A stretch of 64,000 bases of DNA, from assembly GCF_004000215.1 (NCBI RefSeq), contig NZ_RBVY01000004.1:483452-547451 (forward strand), written 5' to 3'. Both the position numbers and the translations under genes were made by a program. The notes beneath the pieces are model-generated. The model worked only from the letters and a program-made list of their open reading frames with translations, had not been told where the DNA came from and did no database searches. The first letter of the stretch is position 1; every line of letters begins with the position of its first letter. This document shows, in pieces, positions 55,782-64,000 of this stretch. The stretch is from Nitratireductor alexandrii. GTDB taxonomy: Bacteria > Pseudomonadota > Alphaproteobacteria > Rhizobiales > Rhizobiaceae.

Positions 55782-56141
55782 TTAGAAGCTCAGGCCGCCC
55801 TCGCGGGCTGCCTCGGCCAGCGCCTTGACGCGGCCGTGATAGAGATAGGCGCCGCGGTCGAAAACCACGTCCTTGACGCCGGCCTTGACGGCGCGTTCGG
55901 CAAGCAACTTGCCGACGGCGGCTGCCGCGTCCGCGTCCGCACCGGTCTTGAGCGACCCCTTGAGGTCCTTCTCGAGCGTCGACGCGGCGGCGACGGTATG
56001 GCCCTTCTGATCGTCGATGATCTGGGCGTAGATATTCTTCGACGACCGGTGAACCGAAAGCCGAAGGCGATCGCCCGACACCGCCTTCAACTGACGGCGA
56101 ACGCGGGCGGCGCGGCGCTGAGCGGGATGCTTCGAAGCCAT
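55782..56141 (-). CDS. rplR: 50S ribosomal protein L18 (uL18)
   Basis: 119 residues. [20 protein letters not shown] and [20 protein letters not shown] are the L18 marks; it binds 5S rRNA with L5 and L25. It is 12 bases after rplF. Confidence 0.97.
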   Translation of the reverse strand: MASKHPAQRRAARVRRQLKAVSGDRLRLSVHRSSKNIYAQIIDDQKGHTVAAASTLEKDLKGSLKTGADADAAAAVGKLLAERAVKAGVKDVVFDRGAYLYHGRVKALAEAAREGGLSF

Positions 56142-56153
56142 GGCCTGCTTTCC

Positions 56154-56687
56154 TTACTTCTTCTTGCCTTCTTTGCGCACGATGCGCTCGTCGGCATAAC
56201 GCACGCCCTTGCCCTTGTAGGGTTCGGGGCCGCGATATTTGCGGATTTCCGCGGCGACCTGGCCGACCTTCTGATTGTCGATGCCGCTGACCACGATTTC
56301 GGTCGGCTTCGGCACCGCGATCTCGATGCCTTCCGGAGCCTCGTAGACGACCTCGTGGCTGAAGCCCAGCGAAAGCTGTAGCTTCTTGCCCTGCATCGCG
56401 GCGCGATAACCGACGCCAGTGATCTCGAGCCGCTTTTCAAAGCCGCTCTTCACGCCGTCGAGAATGTTGCCGATCATCGTGCGCGACATGCCCCACTTGG
56501 AGCGCGCGTCCTTGGACTGGTCGCGCGGGTCGACCTTGATGCCGTCATCGTCGAGCTTGACCAGAACTTCGTCATTGACGACGAAGGTGAGCTCGCCCTT
56601 CGGGCCCTTGGCCCTGACGGTCTGGCCGTCGACGCTGGCCGTGACGCCCTCGGGCACCGGCACGGGTTTCTTACCAATACGAGACAT
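56154..56687 (-). CDS. rplF: 50S ribosomal protein L6 (uL6)
   Basis: 177 residues from [20 protein letters not shown]. Two L6 repeats; [20 protein letters not shown] and [20 protein letters not shown] are diagnostic. It lies near the GTPase centre at the base of the stalk. Confidence 0.98.
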   Translation of the reverse strand: MSRIGKKPVPVPEGVTASVDGQTVRAKGPKGELTFVVNDEVLVKLDDDGIKVDPRDQSKDARSKWGMSRTMIGNILDGVKSGFEKRLEITGVGYRAAMQGKKLQLSLGFSHEVVYEAPEGIEIAVPKPTEIVVSGIDNQKVGQVAAEIRKYRGPEPYKGKGVRYADERIVRKEGKKK

Positions 56688-56726
56688 TTTCCCGTCCTCG
56701 TCTTCCTGTTCCGTTTCCCAGCCCGA

Positions 56727-57125
56727 TCAGAAGATCTGGCACAGGACCTCGCCACCGACATTGTTCTCGCGCGCCTCGTGGTCCGCCATCACGCCCTTGG
56801 GCGTGGACAGGATCGAGATGCCGAGGCCGTTGGAAACCTGCGGGATCGACTTGGCCGATACGTAGACGCGCCGACCGGGCTTCGACACGCGGGCGATCTC
56901 GCGGATCACCGGCACGCCGTCGAAATATTTCAGTTCGATCTCGATTTCCGACTTGCCGTTGTCGAAATCCGTCTGGCTGTAGTCGCGGATATAACCTTCC
57001 GACTTCATCACTTCCAGAACGCGGGCACGCAGCTTGGACGCCGGCGTCGATACCGTGTTCTTCTTGCGGCCATAGGCGTTGCGGATGCGGGTCAGCATAT
57101 CGCCGAGAGGATCACTCATGGACAT
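56727..57125 (-). CDS. rpsH: 30S ribosomal protein S8 (uS8)
   Basis: 132 residues. [20 protein letters not shown] at the start and [20 protein letters not shown] at the end are typical; S8 organises the central 16S domain and in many bacteria represses the spc operon. AAGGAGG lies seven bases before ATG 57125, preferred over ATG 57119. Confidence 0.97.
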   Translation of the reverse strand: MSMSDPLGDMLTRIRNAYGRKKNTVSTPASKLRARVLEVMKSEGYIRDYSQTDFDNGKSEIEIELKYFDGVPVIREIARVSKPGRRVYVSAKSIPQVSNGLGISILSTPKGVMADHEARENNVGGEVLCQIF

Positions 57126-57137
57126 CGCACGCCCTCC

Positions 57138-57443
57138 TTACCAGCTCGACTTCACAAGGCCCGGGATCATTCCCAGCGAGCCCAGTTCGCGCAGCGCCAC
57201 ACGAGACATGTTCAGCTTGCGATAATAGGCACGCGGGCGACCGGTCACCTCGCAGCGGTTGCGGATACGCACCTTCGAGGAGTTGCGCGGCATCGCGGCA
57301 AGCTTGAGCTGGGCGCGGAAGCGGTCTTCCATCGGCAGGCTGCGGTCCATCACGATCGCCTTGAGCGCGGCGCGCTTGGCGGCATGGCGCGCAACGAGCT
57401 GGCGGCGGCGCTTGTTCTTTTCGACTGAGCTGGTCTTTGCCAT
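57138..57443 (-). CDS. rpsN: 30S ribosomal protein S14 (uS14), zinc-free form
   Basis: 101 residues. [20 protein letters not shown] and the end IPGLVKSSW identify S14. The CxxC pairs of the zinc-binding short form are absent, so this is the long C-minus type. It is 12 bases upstream of rpsH. Confidence 0.97.
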   Translation of the reverse strand: MAKTSSVEKNKRRRQLVARHAAKRAALKAIVMDRSLPMEDRFRAQLKLAAMPRNSSKVRIRNRCEVTGRPRAYYRKLNMSRVALRELGSLGMIPGLVKSSW

Positions 57444-57468
57444 TTCAGATTGTCCTTTCTCGCTGCCG

Positions 57469-58026
57469 TTACTGCCTGAACGGGAAGTTCAGGGCCTTCA
57501 GCAAGGCCCGAGCCTCGTCGTCGGTCGGGGCAGTCGTACAAACGATGATGTCCATTCCCCAGATCTGATCGACCTTGTCGTAATTGATCTCGGGAAACAC
57601 GATATGTTCCTTGATGCCCATGGCGAAATTGCCGCGGCCATCGAAGCTCTTCGCATTCAGCCCGCGGAAGTCACGCACGCGCGGCAGCGCGATCGTCACC
57701 AGACGATCGATGAAGTCGTACATGCGATCCTTGCGCAGCGTCACCTTGGCGCCGATCGGCATGCCCTCGCGAACCTTGAAGCCGGCGATCGAGTTGCGGG
57801 CGCGGGTCACGACCGCCTTCTGGCCGGCGATCAGCGCCAGGTCTTCCGCCGCCGTGGTCGGCTTCTTGGAATCCGCCGTGGCCTCGCCGACACCCATATT
57901 GATGACGACCTTGTCGAGACGTGGAACCTGCATCTCGTTGGCGTAGCTGAACTGGTCGCGAAGCGCCTTGCGGATCGTCTCCCTGTAGAGCGTCTTCAGG
58001 CGGGGTTCGTAAGCCTTCTCAGACAT
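57469..58026 (-). CDS. rplE: 50S ribosomal protein L5 (uL5)
   Basis: 185 residues. [40 protein letters not shown] and the end [20 protein letters not shown] are L5 marks; it binds 5S rRNA and contacts the P-site tRNA. The start overlaps the rplX stop by eight bases. Confidence 0.98.
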   Translation of the reverse strand: MSEKAYEPRLKTLYRETIRKALRDQFSYANEMQVPRLDKVVINMGVGEATADSKKPTTAAEDLALIAGQKAVVTRARNSIAGFKVREGMPIGAKVTLRKDRMYDFIDRLVTIALPRVRDFRGLNAKSFDGRGNFAMGIKEHIVFPEINYDKVDQIWGMDIIVCTTAPTDDEARALLKALNFPFRQ

Positions 58027-58330
58027 CGATCGTTACTCCCGAGCGCTTGGCGACGCGCACCTTCTTGCCGTCCTTGACCTCGAAGCCGACGCGGGTCGGC
58101 TTGCCGTCCTTGGGATCGGCCAGCGCGAGGTTGGACAGGTGGATCGGCGCGTCGATCGCGACGATGCCGCCTTCCTGGGTCTGCGTCTGCCGCTGGTGGC
58201 GGCGTACAACGTTGATGCCGCGCACGACCGCCTTGTCGTCCTTCGGCATGACCTTCAAAACTTCACCGGTGCGGCCCTTGTCCTTGCCGGCGAGCACGAC
58301 GACTTTGTCGCCCTTACGGATCTTCTGCAT
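58019..58330 (-). CDS. rplX: 50S ribosomal protein L24 (uL24)
   Basis: 103 residues with the KOW motif [19 protein letters not shown] and central [21 protein letters not shown]24 starts 50S assembly at the 5' end of 23S rRNA. It overlaps rplE by eight bases. Confidence 0.97.
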   Translation of the reverse strand: MQKIRKGDKVVVLAGKDKGRTGEVLKVMPKDDKAVVRGINVVRRHQRQTQTQEGGIVAIDAPIHLSNLALADPKDGKPTRVGFEVKDGKKVRVAKRSGVTIDV

Positions 58331-58342
58331 CAGTCCGGCTCC

Positions 58343-58711
58343 TTAAAGCACTTCCGGCGCGAGCGAGATGATCTTCATGTGGCTCTTCGCGCGCAGTTCG
58401 CGCGGCACCGGTCCGAAGATACGCGTGCCGATCGGCTCTTTCTTGTTATCCACCAAGACGGCGGCATTCTTGTCGAAACGAATGACGCTGCCGTCCGGAC
58501 GACGGATATCCTTGGCCGTGCGAACCACGACCGCCCTCATCACATCGCCCTTCTTCACGCGGCCGCGCGGGATGGCTTCCTTGACCGACACCACGATGAT
58601 GTCGCCGACGGAAGCGTATTTCCGCTTCGAGCCGCCCAGCACCTTGATGCACATGACACGACGGGCGCCGGAATTATCCGCGACGTCGAGGTTTGTTTGC
58701 ATCTGAATCAT
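58343..58711 (-). CDS. rplN: 50S ribosomal protein L14 (uL14)
   Basis: 122 residues. [20 protein letters not shown] and [20 protein letters not shown] are diagnostic. L14 lies at the subunit interface and binds the silencing factor RsfS. It is 12 bases upstream of rplX. Confidence 0.98.
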   Translation of the reverse strand: MIQMQTNLDVADNSGARRVMCIKVLGGSKRKYASVGDIIVVSVKEAIPRGRVKKGDVMRAVVVRTAKDIRRPDGSVIRFDKNAAVLVDNKKEPIGTRIFGPVPRELRAKSHMKIISLAPEVL

Positions 58712-58776
58712 GACTGGCCGCCTTCTTCTTGTTCAGGGGGACAGGCCAACGCCCTCCCCGGCTTCCTTGATCGTTG

Positions 58777-59022
58777 CTATTCGGCCTGCGCTTCGGTCGT
58801 CACCACGACCCAGCGCTTGTCCTTCGAAATCGGCCGCGATTCCTGGATGAGCACGGTATCGCCGACCTTCAAGCTGTTGGCCTCGTCATGCGCCTTGTAG
58901 TTCTTCGACGTACGCACGGTCTTCTTCATCACCGGATGGGTGAAGCGACGCTCGACCTTGACGACGACGGTCTTGTCGTTCTTGTCAGACACGACCGTGC
59001 CCTGCAGGATGCGCTTTGGCAT
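58777..59022 (-). CDS. rpsQ: 30S ribosomal protein S17 (uS17)
   Basis: 81 residues from ATG 59022 ([20 protein letters not shown]). [20 protein letters not shown] and [18 protein letters not shown] identify S17, a primary 16S-binding OB-fold protein. Upstream frame codons belong to the rpmC region and are not part of it. Confidence 0.97.
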   Translation of the reverse strand: MPKRILQGTVVSDKNDKTVVVKVERRFTHPVMKKTVRTSKNYKAHDEANSLKVGDTVLIQESRPISKDKRWVVVTTEAQAE

Positions 59023-59032
59023 GTGTTTGTCC

Positions 59033-59233
59033 TTACGCCTTCTTGTCCGCCGACTTCTCGGCGACGATGGTCTTGATACGCGCAATGTCCCGACGGACCT
59101 GCTTGACGCGCGCGGTCTTCTCGATCTGACCGGTGGCCTGCTGGAAGCGCAGGTTGAACTGCTCCTTCTTCAGGCCGGCGAGATCGTCGGTAAGCTGGTC
59201 GAGGGTCTTGGCCCTGATATCCGAGGCTTTCAT
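59033..59233 (-). CDS. rpmC: 50S ribosomal protein L29 (uL29)
   Basis: 66 residues: [20 protein letters not shown] then [20 protein letters not shown], a two-helix L29 at the tunnel exit where trigger factor and SRP dock. It is ten bases upstream of rpsQ and 13 downstream of rplP. Confidence 0.97.
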   Translation of the reverse strand: MKASDIRAKTLDQLTDDLAGLKKEQFNLRFQQATGQIEKTARVKQVRRDIARIKTIVAEKSADKKA

Positions 59234-59246
59234 CTGTCAGCCCTTT

Positions 59247-59660
59247 CTATTCGACGATGCGCTGCACGAAGCGCGTCTTGACGGGGAGCTTGGCAGCGCC
59301 GAGCCGCAGCGCCTCGCGCGCGATCGTCTCGTTGACGCCGTCGAGCTCGAACATGATCCGGCCTGGCTTGACCCGGCAGACCCAGTAATCCACCGAGCCC
59401 TTGCCCTTGCCCATGCGGACTTCGGTCGGCTTCGACGTCACCGGCACGTCAGGGAAGATACGGATCCACACCCGGCCCTGGCGCTTCATCTCGCGGGTGA
59501 TCGCGCGGCGTGCGGCCTCGATCTGGCGCGCGGTCACGCGCTCCGGCTCGAGTGCCTTCAGGCCGAAGGACCCGAAATCGAGATTGGTGCCGCCCTTGGC
59601 CGCGCCATGGATCCGACCCTTGAACTGCTTGCGGAACTTCGTGCGCTTCGGCTGCAGCAT
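59247..59660 (-). CDS. rplP: 50S ribosomal protein L16 (uL16)
   Basis: 137 residues. [20 protein letters not shown] opens it and [20 protein letters not shown] contains the loop reaching the peptidyl-transferase centre; the conserved Arg that is hydroxylated in some bacteria lies in this stretch. Confidence 0.98.
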   Translation of the reverse strand: MLQPKRTKFRKQFKGRIHGAAKGGTNLDFGSFGLKALEPERVTARQIEAARRAITREMKRQGRVWIRIFPDVPVTSKPTEVRMGKGKGSVDYWVCRVKPGRIMFELDGVNETIAREALRLGAAKLPVKTRFVQRIVE

Positions 59661-59700
59661 CGTTTTCTACTCCAAATTCCGTTTTGCCCGCGGCAACCGA

Positions 59701-60408
59701 TCAGGCGTTTTCGCGACGACGGCCACCGCCGCCCTGATTCTCGCTCTCGGCCACGCGGCGTTCGGACGCCATCGGGTCGTGCTCGAGGATCTCGCCCTTG
59801 AACACCCACACCTTGACGCCGCAGATGCCGTAGGCGGTCTGCGCCTCGGCGGTCCCGTAGTCGACGTCGGCGCGCAGCGTATGCAGCGGCACGCGGCCCT
59901 CGCGATACCATTCCATACGGGCGATCTCGGCCCCGCCGAGACGGCCGGAACAGTTGATGCGGATGCCTTCCGCGCCCAACCGCATGGCCGACTGCACCGC
60001 GCGCTTCATGGCGCGCCGGAACGCGACACGGCGCTCGAGCTGCTGGGCGATCGACTGCGCGATCAGCGTCGCGTCGATCTCGGGCTTGCGCACCTCGACG
60101 ATATTGAGATGCGTCTCCGACTGGGTCATCTCGGTCAGCTTGCGACGCAGCTTCTCGATGTCGGCGCCCTTCTTGCCGATGATCAGGCCCGGGCGCGCGG
60201 CATGGATCGTCACGCGGCACTTCTTGTGCGGACGCTCGATCACCACCTTGGAAATCGCGGCCTGCTTGAGTTCGGACATCAGATATTTACGGATCTTGAT
60301 GTCCTCGTGCAGCAGCTTGCCGTATTCGCCGGTATTGGCGTACCAGCGCGAGTCCCAGGTCCGGTTGATGCCGAGACGAAGCCCGACCGGATTGACTTTC
60401 TGGCCCAT
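59701..60408 (-). CDS. rpsC: 30S ribosomal protein S3 (uS3)
   Basis: 235 residues. [20 protein letters not shown] at the start, a KH domain with [20 protein letters not shown], and [20 protein letters not shown] in the C-terminal domain. S3 lines the mRNA entry tunnel. Its ATG shares one base with the rplV stop (TGATG). Confidence 0.98.
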   Translation of the reverse strand: MGQKVNPVGLRLGINRTWDSRWYANTGEYGKLLHEDIKIRKYLMSELKQAAISKVVIERPHKKCRVTIHAARPGLIIGKKGADIEKLRRKLTEMTQSETHLNIVEVRKPEIDATLIAQSIAQQLERRVAFRRAMKRAVQSAMRLGAEGIRINCSGRLGGAEIARMEWYREGRVPLHTLRADVDYGTAEAQTAYGICGVKVWVFKGEILEHDPMASERRVAESENQGGGGRRRENA

Positions 60409-60797
60409 CAGGCGGCCTCCACGTTGTCTTCTACTTCGCGAACCACGATCGTCAGGTTCGAGAATGGCTTCTCGATGCGGCTGGCGCGACCACGGCCGCG
60501 CGCATGAAACCGCTTCATGGTGATCGACTTGCCAACGAAGGCTTCCGCCACGACCAGCGAATCAACATCGAGATCGTGGTTGTTTTCCGCATTTGCGATC
60601 GCGGATTCCAGTGTCTTTCTGACCGTGCCGGCGATGCGCTTGCGCGAGAATTCGAGATCCGCGAGCGCGCTCGCCACCTTCTTGCCGCGGATCATCGCGG
60701 CCACCAGGTTGAGCTTCTGAGGGCTGACGCGGATCGTGCGCAACACGGCGCGCGCCTCGTTGTCAGCAAGCCGGCGCGGAGCTTTGGCCTTGCCCAT
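60408..60797 (-). CDS. rplV: 50S ribosomal protein L22 (uL22)
   Basis: 129 residues. [40 protein letters not shown] and [20 protein letters not shown] are L22 marks; its hairpin loop lines the exit tunnel and is a macrolide-resistance site. Two bases separate it from rpsS. Confidence 0.98.
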   Translation of the reverse strand: MGKAKAPRRLADNEARAVLRTIRVSPQKLNLVAAMIRGKKVASALADLEFSRKRIAGTVRKTLESAIANAENNHDLDVDSLVVAEAFVGKSITMKRFHARGRGRASRIEKPFSNLTIVVREVEDNVEAA

Positions 60798-60799
60798 GG

Positions 60800-61078
60800 T
60801 TATTTCCTCTTCGCCTTCTTGTCCGCCCCGTGGCCGTAATAGGTCCGGGTCGGCGCGAATTCACCGAATTTATGCCCGACCATGTCTTCCGACACGGAAA
60901 CCGGCACGTGCTTCTGGCCGTTGTAAACGCCAAAGGTCAGGCCGACGAACTGAGGCAGAACGGTGGAGCGACGGCTCCAGATCTTGATCACCTCGTTGCG
61001 GCCGCTCTCGCGCACCTTCTCGGCCTTCTTCAGCATGTAGCCGTCGATGAAAGGGCCTTTCCAGACTGAGCGGGTCAC
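60800..61078 (-). CDS. rpsS: 30S ribosomal protein S19 (uS19)
   Basis: 92 residues. [20 protein letters not shown] and [20 protein letters not shown] with [20 protein letters not shown] identify S19, which pairs with S13 in the 30S head. Confidence 0.98.
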   Translation of the reverse strand: MTRSVWKGPFIDGYMLKKAEKVRESGRNEVIKIWSRRSTVLPQFVGLTFGVYNGQKHVPVSVSEDMVGHKFGEFAPTRTYYGHGADKKAKRK

Positions 61079-61091
61079 TTCGCGTTACCTC

Positions 61092-61925
61092 TTATGACTT
61101 GCGCGCATGACGCGAGCGCATGATGAACTTGTCGGTCGACTTGTTGGAGCGCGTGCGCTTGCCCTTGGTGGGCTTGCCCCAAGGCGACACCGGATGGCGA
61201 CCGCCCGACGTGCGGCCTTCGCCGCCGCCGTGCGGATGGTCGACCGGGTTCATGGTCACGCCGCGATTGTGCGGACGCTTGCCGCGCCAGCGCGTGCGAC
61301 CGGCCTTGCCGTCATTGATATTGGCGTGGTCGGGATTGGAGACCGCGCCGATCGTGGCCATGCACGAACCGTGCACCAGGCGCTGCTCGCCGGAATTCAG
61401 TCGCAGGATCGCCATGCCCTGGTCGCGACCGACCAGCTGCACATAAGCGCCCGCCGACCGCGCCACCTGGCCACCCTTGCCGGGCTTCAGCTCGACATTG
61501 TGCACGATCGAGCCGATCGGCATCGCCGACAGCGGCATCGCATTGCCCGGCTTCACGTCCACCGACGCGCCGGCGATCACCTTGTCGCCGACCGCCAGGC
61601 GCTGCGGCGCCAGAATGTAGGACAACTCGCCGTCGTCGTAGCGCACCAGCGCGATGAACGCCGAACGGTTCGGATCGTATTCCAGCCGCTCGACCGTCGC
61701 CGACACGTCGACCTTGCGCCGCTTGAAGTCGACCACGCGATAGGTCCGCTTGTGGCCGCCGCCGATGAAGCGCGCCGTCACCCGGCCGGCATTGTTGCGG
61801 CCGCCGGATTTCGTCAGACCCTGCGTCAGGCCCTTGACCGGCTTGCCTTTGTAGAGGCCGGAGCGATCGACGATGATCAGCTGACGCTGACTCGGCGTGA
61901 TCGGATTGTACTTCTTGAGTGCCAT
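61092..61925 (-). CDS. rplB: 50S ribosomal protein L2 (uL2)
   Basis: 277 residues. [20 protein letters not shown] near the start and [20 protein letters not shown] near the end (with the His needed near the peptidyl-transferase centre) are diagnostic. L2 supports subunit joining. It follows rplW by 18 bases. Confidence 0.98.
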   Translation of the reverse strand: MALKKYNPITPSQRQLIIVDRSGLYKGKPVKGLTQGLTKSGGRNNAGRVTARFIGGGHKRTYRVVDFKRRKVDVSATVERLEYDPNRSAFIALVRYDDGELSYILAPQRLAVGDKVIAGASVDVKPGNAMPLSAMPIGSIVHNVELKPGKGGQVARSAGAYVQLVGRDQGMAILRLNSGEQRLVHGSCMATIGAVSNPDHANINDGKAGRTRWRGKRPHNRGVTMNPVDHPHGGGEGRTSGGRHPVSPWGKPTKGKRTRSNKSTDKFIMRSRHARKS

Positions 61926-61943
61926 AACCCTACCTCAAGCCTC

Positions 61944-62237
61944 TCAAAGACCCGTCGCGATATCGATCGACTGGCCCTCGGCCAGCGTCACGACGGCTTT
62001 CTTGACATCGCTCTGCTGGCCGATAGTGCCGCGGAACCGCTTCACCTTGCCCTTGCGAACGAGCGTGTTGACGGCCATGACCTTGACGCCGAACAGCGCC
62101 TCCACGGCAGCCTTGATCTCCGGCTTCGACGCCTTGCGGGCGACCTTGAAGACCACCTGGTTGACTTCCGAGGCCATGGTCGACTTTTCGGTGATCACCG
62201 GGCTGACGATCACGTCGTAATGGCGCAGATCCGTCAT
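61944..62237 (-). CDS. rplW: 50S ribosomal protein L23 (uL23)
   Basis: 97 residues. [20 protein letters not shown] and [20 protein letters not shown] are L23 marks; it is the trigger factor and SRP dock at the tunnel exit. Its ATG overlaps the rplD stop by four bases. Confidence 0.97.
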   Translation of the reverse strand: MTDLRHYDVIVSPVITEKSTMASEVNQVVFKVARKASKPEIKAAVEALFGVKVMAVNTLVRKGKVKRFRGTIGQQSDVKKAVVTLAEGQSIDIATGL

Positions 62238-62854
62238 TTGAAACGCTCCTCGAGCGCCTCGATGGCCGATTTCGACAGAACCAGCGTACCGCGGCGCAAA
62301 ATGTCGTACACATTGATGCCCTGGATGGGCAGCACGTCGATATTGGGGATGTTCGCCGCCGCCTGCTTGAAGTTGGCGTCGATCTCCGCGCCGCCGATCA
62401 TCAGCGCGTTGTCGAGACCGAGCTTCTGGAAGCTGGCGACCAAGGCCTTGGTCTTGGCCTCGGGCAGCGCCAGATCGTCGATCACGATCAGGTTCGACGC
62501 CTTGGCCTTCGCCGACAGGGCGTGTTTCAGGCCGAGCGCGCGCACCTTCTTGGGCAGTTCGTGCTCATGGCTGCGCACCACCGGCCCGTGGGCCCGGCCG
62601 CCGCCGCGGAACTGCGGAACCCGCGCCGACGAGTGACGGGCGCGGCCCGTCCCCTTCTGCCGGTACATCTTGGCACCGGTGCGCGAAATCTCCGAGCGCC
62701 CCTTGGTCTTGTGGGTGCCCTGCTGCTTCTTGGCCAGCTGCCAGCGCACGACGCGCTGCAACAGGTCCTCACGCGGGTCGAGCCCGAAAATCTTGTCCGA
62801 CAGCGACGCCTTGCCCGCGTCCTTGCCGGCCAGCGTTGTGATCTTGATATCCAT
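62234..62854 (-). CDS. rplD: 50S ribosomal protein L4 (uL4)
   Basis: 206 residues from ATG 62854, with the tunnel loop [20 protein letters not shown] and [10 protein letters not shown]. In many bacteria L4 also represses the S10 operon. The ATG shares its A with the rplC stop TGA; a GTG one codon earlier is less likely. Confidence 0.97.
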   Translation of the reverse strand: MDIKITTLAGKDAGKASLSDKIFGLDPREDLLQRVVRWQLAKKQQGTHKTKGRSEISRTGAKMYRQKGTGRARHSSARVPQFRGGGRAHGPVVRSHEHELPKKVRALGLKHALSAKAKASNLIVIDDLALPEAKTKALVASFQKLGLDNALMIGGAEIDANFKQAAANIPNIDVLPIQGINVYDILRRGTLVLSKSAIEALEERFK

Positions 62855-63582
62855 CACTCGGCACCTTCCTGAGCGGCGGCTTGACTTGCGCCGGCATCGT
62901 TCGCGGCAGCAGCCCGGAACGCGGCCGGCTTCGGCGCATTGTCCGGCAGCGAAGCCTTGACGGCGTCGCGCACCAGGATCCAGGCGCCCTTGGAACCGGG
63001 AACCGCGCCGCGCACCAAAATCAGGCCGCGGTCGACATCGGTCGACACCACTTCCACGTTCTGGGTGGTGACCCGCGTCTGGCCCATGTGGCCGGCCATT
63101 TTCTTGCCCTTGAACACCTTGCCGGGGTTCTGGTTCTGGCCGGTCGAGCCGTGCGTGCGGTGCGAGATCGAGTTACCGTGGGTCGCGCGACCGCCACCGA
63201 AATTGTGACGCTTCATCACGCCCTGGAACCCCTTGCCGATCGAGGTGCCGGTCACGTCCACCTTCTGCCCCGCGACGAAATGGTCGGCCGTGATCTCGGC
63301 GCCCACGTCGAGCAGGCATTCCGGGGATACGCGGAATTCGGCCAGCTTCGACTTGGGCTCGACGGACGCGGTGGCGAAATGGCCCCGCAGCGCCTTGGTC
63401 GTGTTCTTGACGCGGGCAAGCCCTACGCCGAGCTGGACAGCCGTGTAGCCGTTCTTTTCCTGGGTGCGCTGCGCAACAACCTGACAGTTCTCCATCCGCA
63501 GAACCGTCACGGGCACGTGTTCGCCCGCTTCGTTGTAGATGCGCGTCATCCCCACCTTCTGTGCGATAACACCTGAACGCAT
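62854..63582 (-). CDS. rplC: 50S ribosomal protein L3 (uL3)
   Basis: 242 residues. [20 protein letters not shown] at the start; [20 protein letters not shown] holds the Gln that PrmB methylates. The Ala/Glu-rich C-terminal tail ([18 protein letters not shown]) is an alphaproteobacterial extension. It follows rpsJ after 69 bases. Confidence 0.98.
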   Translation of the reverse strand: MRSGVIAQKVGMTRIYNEAGEHVPVTVLRMENCQVVAQRTQEKNGYTAVQLGVGLARVKNTTKALRGHFATASVEPKSKLAEFRVSPECLLDVGAEITADHFVAGQKVDVTGTSIGKGFQGVMKRHNFGGGRATHGNSISHRTHGSTGQNQNPGKVFKGKKMAGHMGQTRVTTQNVEVVSTDVDRGLILVRGAVPGSKGAWILVRDAVKASLPDNAPKPAAFRAAAANDAGASQAAAQEGAE

Positions 63583-63651
63583 CGGTTCGATTTCCTTCTC
63601 AAGAGTTCCCGGGCGGGGCTCGAGCGCCCCACCGCGCCTCTTCTCAGCTCG

Positions 63652-63960
63652 TTAGAGCTTGATCTCAACGTCGACGCCGGCGGCCAGGTCGAGCTTCATC
63701 AGCGCATCGACCGTCTGCGGCGTCGGATCCACGATGTCGAGCAGACGCTTATGCGTGCGCATCTCGAACTGTTCGCGGCTCTTCTTGTCGATATGCGGCG
63801 AGCGGTTCACGGTGAACTTCTCGATCCGCGTCGGCAGCGGAACCGGCCCGCGCACATTCGCCCCGGTACGCTTGGCCGTCGACACGATCTCCCGGGTCGA
63901 GGCGTCGAGCACACGGTGGTCGAACGCTTTGAGGCGAATTCGGATATTTTGTCCGTTCAT
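63652..63960 (-). CDS. rpsJ: 30S ribosomal protein S10 (uS10)
   Basis: 102 residues: [40 protein letters not shown] and [20 protein letters not shown] identify S10, also the antitermination factor NusE. It is the first gene of the cluster; the operon promoter or upstream tuf lies outside the window. Confidence 0.98.
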   Translation of the reverse strand: MNGQNIRIRLKAFDHRVLDASTREIVSTAKRTGANVRGPVPLPTRIEKFTVNRSPHIDKKSREQFEMRTHKRLLDIVDPTPQTVDALMKLDLAAGVDVEIKL

Positions 63961-64000
63961 GGATAGTGTCCTTGTTTGGCGGGGTGCGGCGGGATTGCCG

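Overview
The window is a GC-rich (roughly mid-60% by eye) alphaproteobacterial chromosome segment, most likely from a Hyphomicrobiales (Rhizobiales) member near the Phyllobacteriaceae. The support is gene order and content: a full S10-spc-alpha ribosomal cluster with adk between secY and rpsM and no rpmJ there; degQ and rarA downstream of rplQ; an ATP12-type F1 assembly factor; class II (B12) ribonucleotide reductase; glnB-glnA behind a sigma54-type promoter; and a perfect GGAAC-N17-CGTT general-stress (EcfG-type) promoter. There are no insertion sequences, phage genes or CRISPR arrays. This is mostly ordinary core chromosome, and I found no clear new multi-gene system.

Layout. 1-7640: a partial acidic protein (probably SPOR family), argS and a dGTPase-like gene on the minus strand, erpA, a purine permease and xthA. 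7861-9098: a lower-GC beta-keto acid cleavage gene, then a tRNA-Leu(UAA) split by a 218-nt group I intron. 9158-10353: a nest of very small membrane proteins around a GlsB/YeaQ gene, one of them behind the EcfG-type promoter. 10490-23403: adenine deaminase, a glyoxalase-fold protein, a lipoprotein hydrolase, a TrkH potassium transporter, threonine dehydratase, a DEAD-box helicase, an MFS transporter, xanthine phosphoribosyltransferase, a NUDIX hydrolase and a PiT phosphate transporter. 23404-27814: a long leader with two NrdR-box-like sites, then nrdJ. 27815-39254: nuclease, XRE regulator, GST, GH25 lysozyme-like lipoprotein, catabolic hydratase, ParB-like protein, DUF411 protein, NAD(P)HX repair enzyme, glnB, glnA, a DUF2799 lipoprotein and an unknown gene. 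39255-41950: a DUF4212/sodium:solute symporter pair with two dyads upstream and an EF-hand-like loop in the symporter, then a YggT-like protein. 41971-49440: a minus-strand series with ATP12, EamA, RluC-like, CrcB, a flavodoxin, two unknown proteins, rarA and degQ. 49690-63960: 27 genes from rplQ back to rpsJ, all minus strand, with a clear terminator after rplQ.

Shared themes: purine uptake and salvage (NCS2 permease, adenine deaminase, xanthine phosphoribosyltransferase) is scattered over 16 kb; nucleotide and DNA upkeep (dGTPase-like, NrdJ, ExoIII, RarA, Adk) recurs; and nitrogen assimilation is represented by glnB-glnA. The best leads are the tRNA-Leu group I intron, the two dyads and EF-hand loop of the symporter locus, the EcfG-type promoter driving a 78-aa membrane protein, and the NrdR-type sites before nrdJ.
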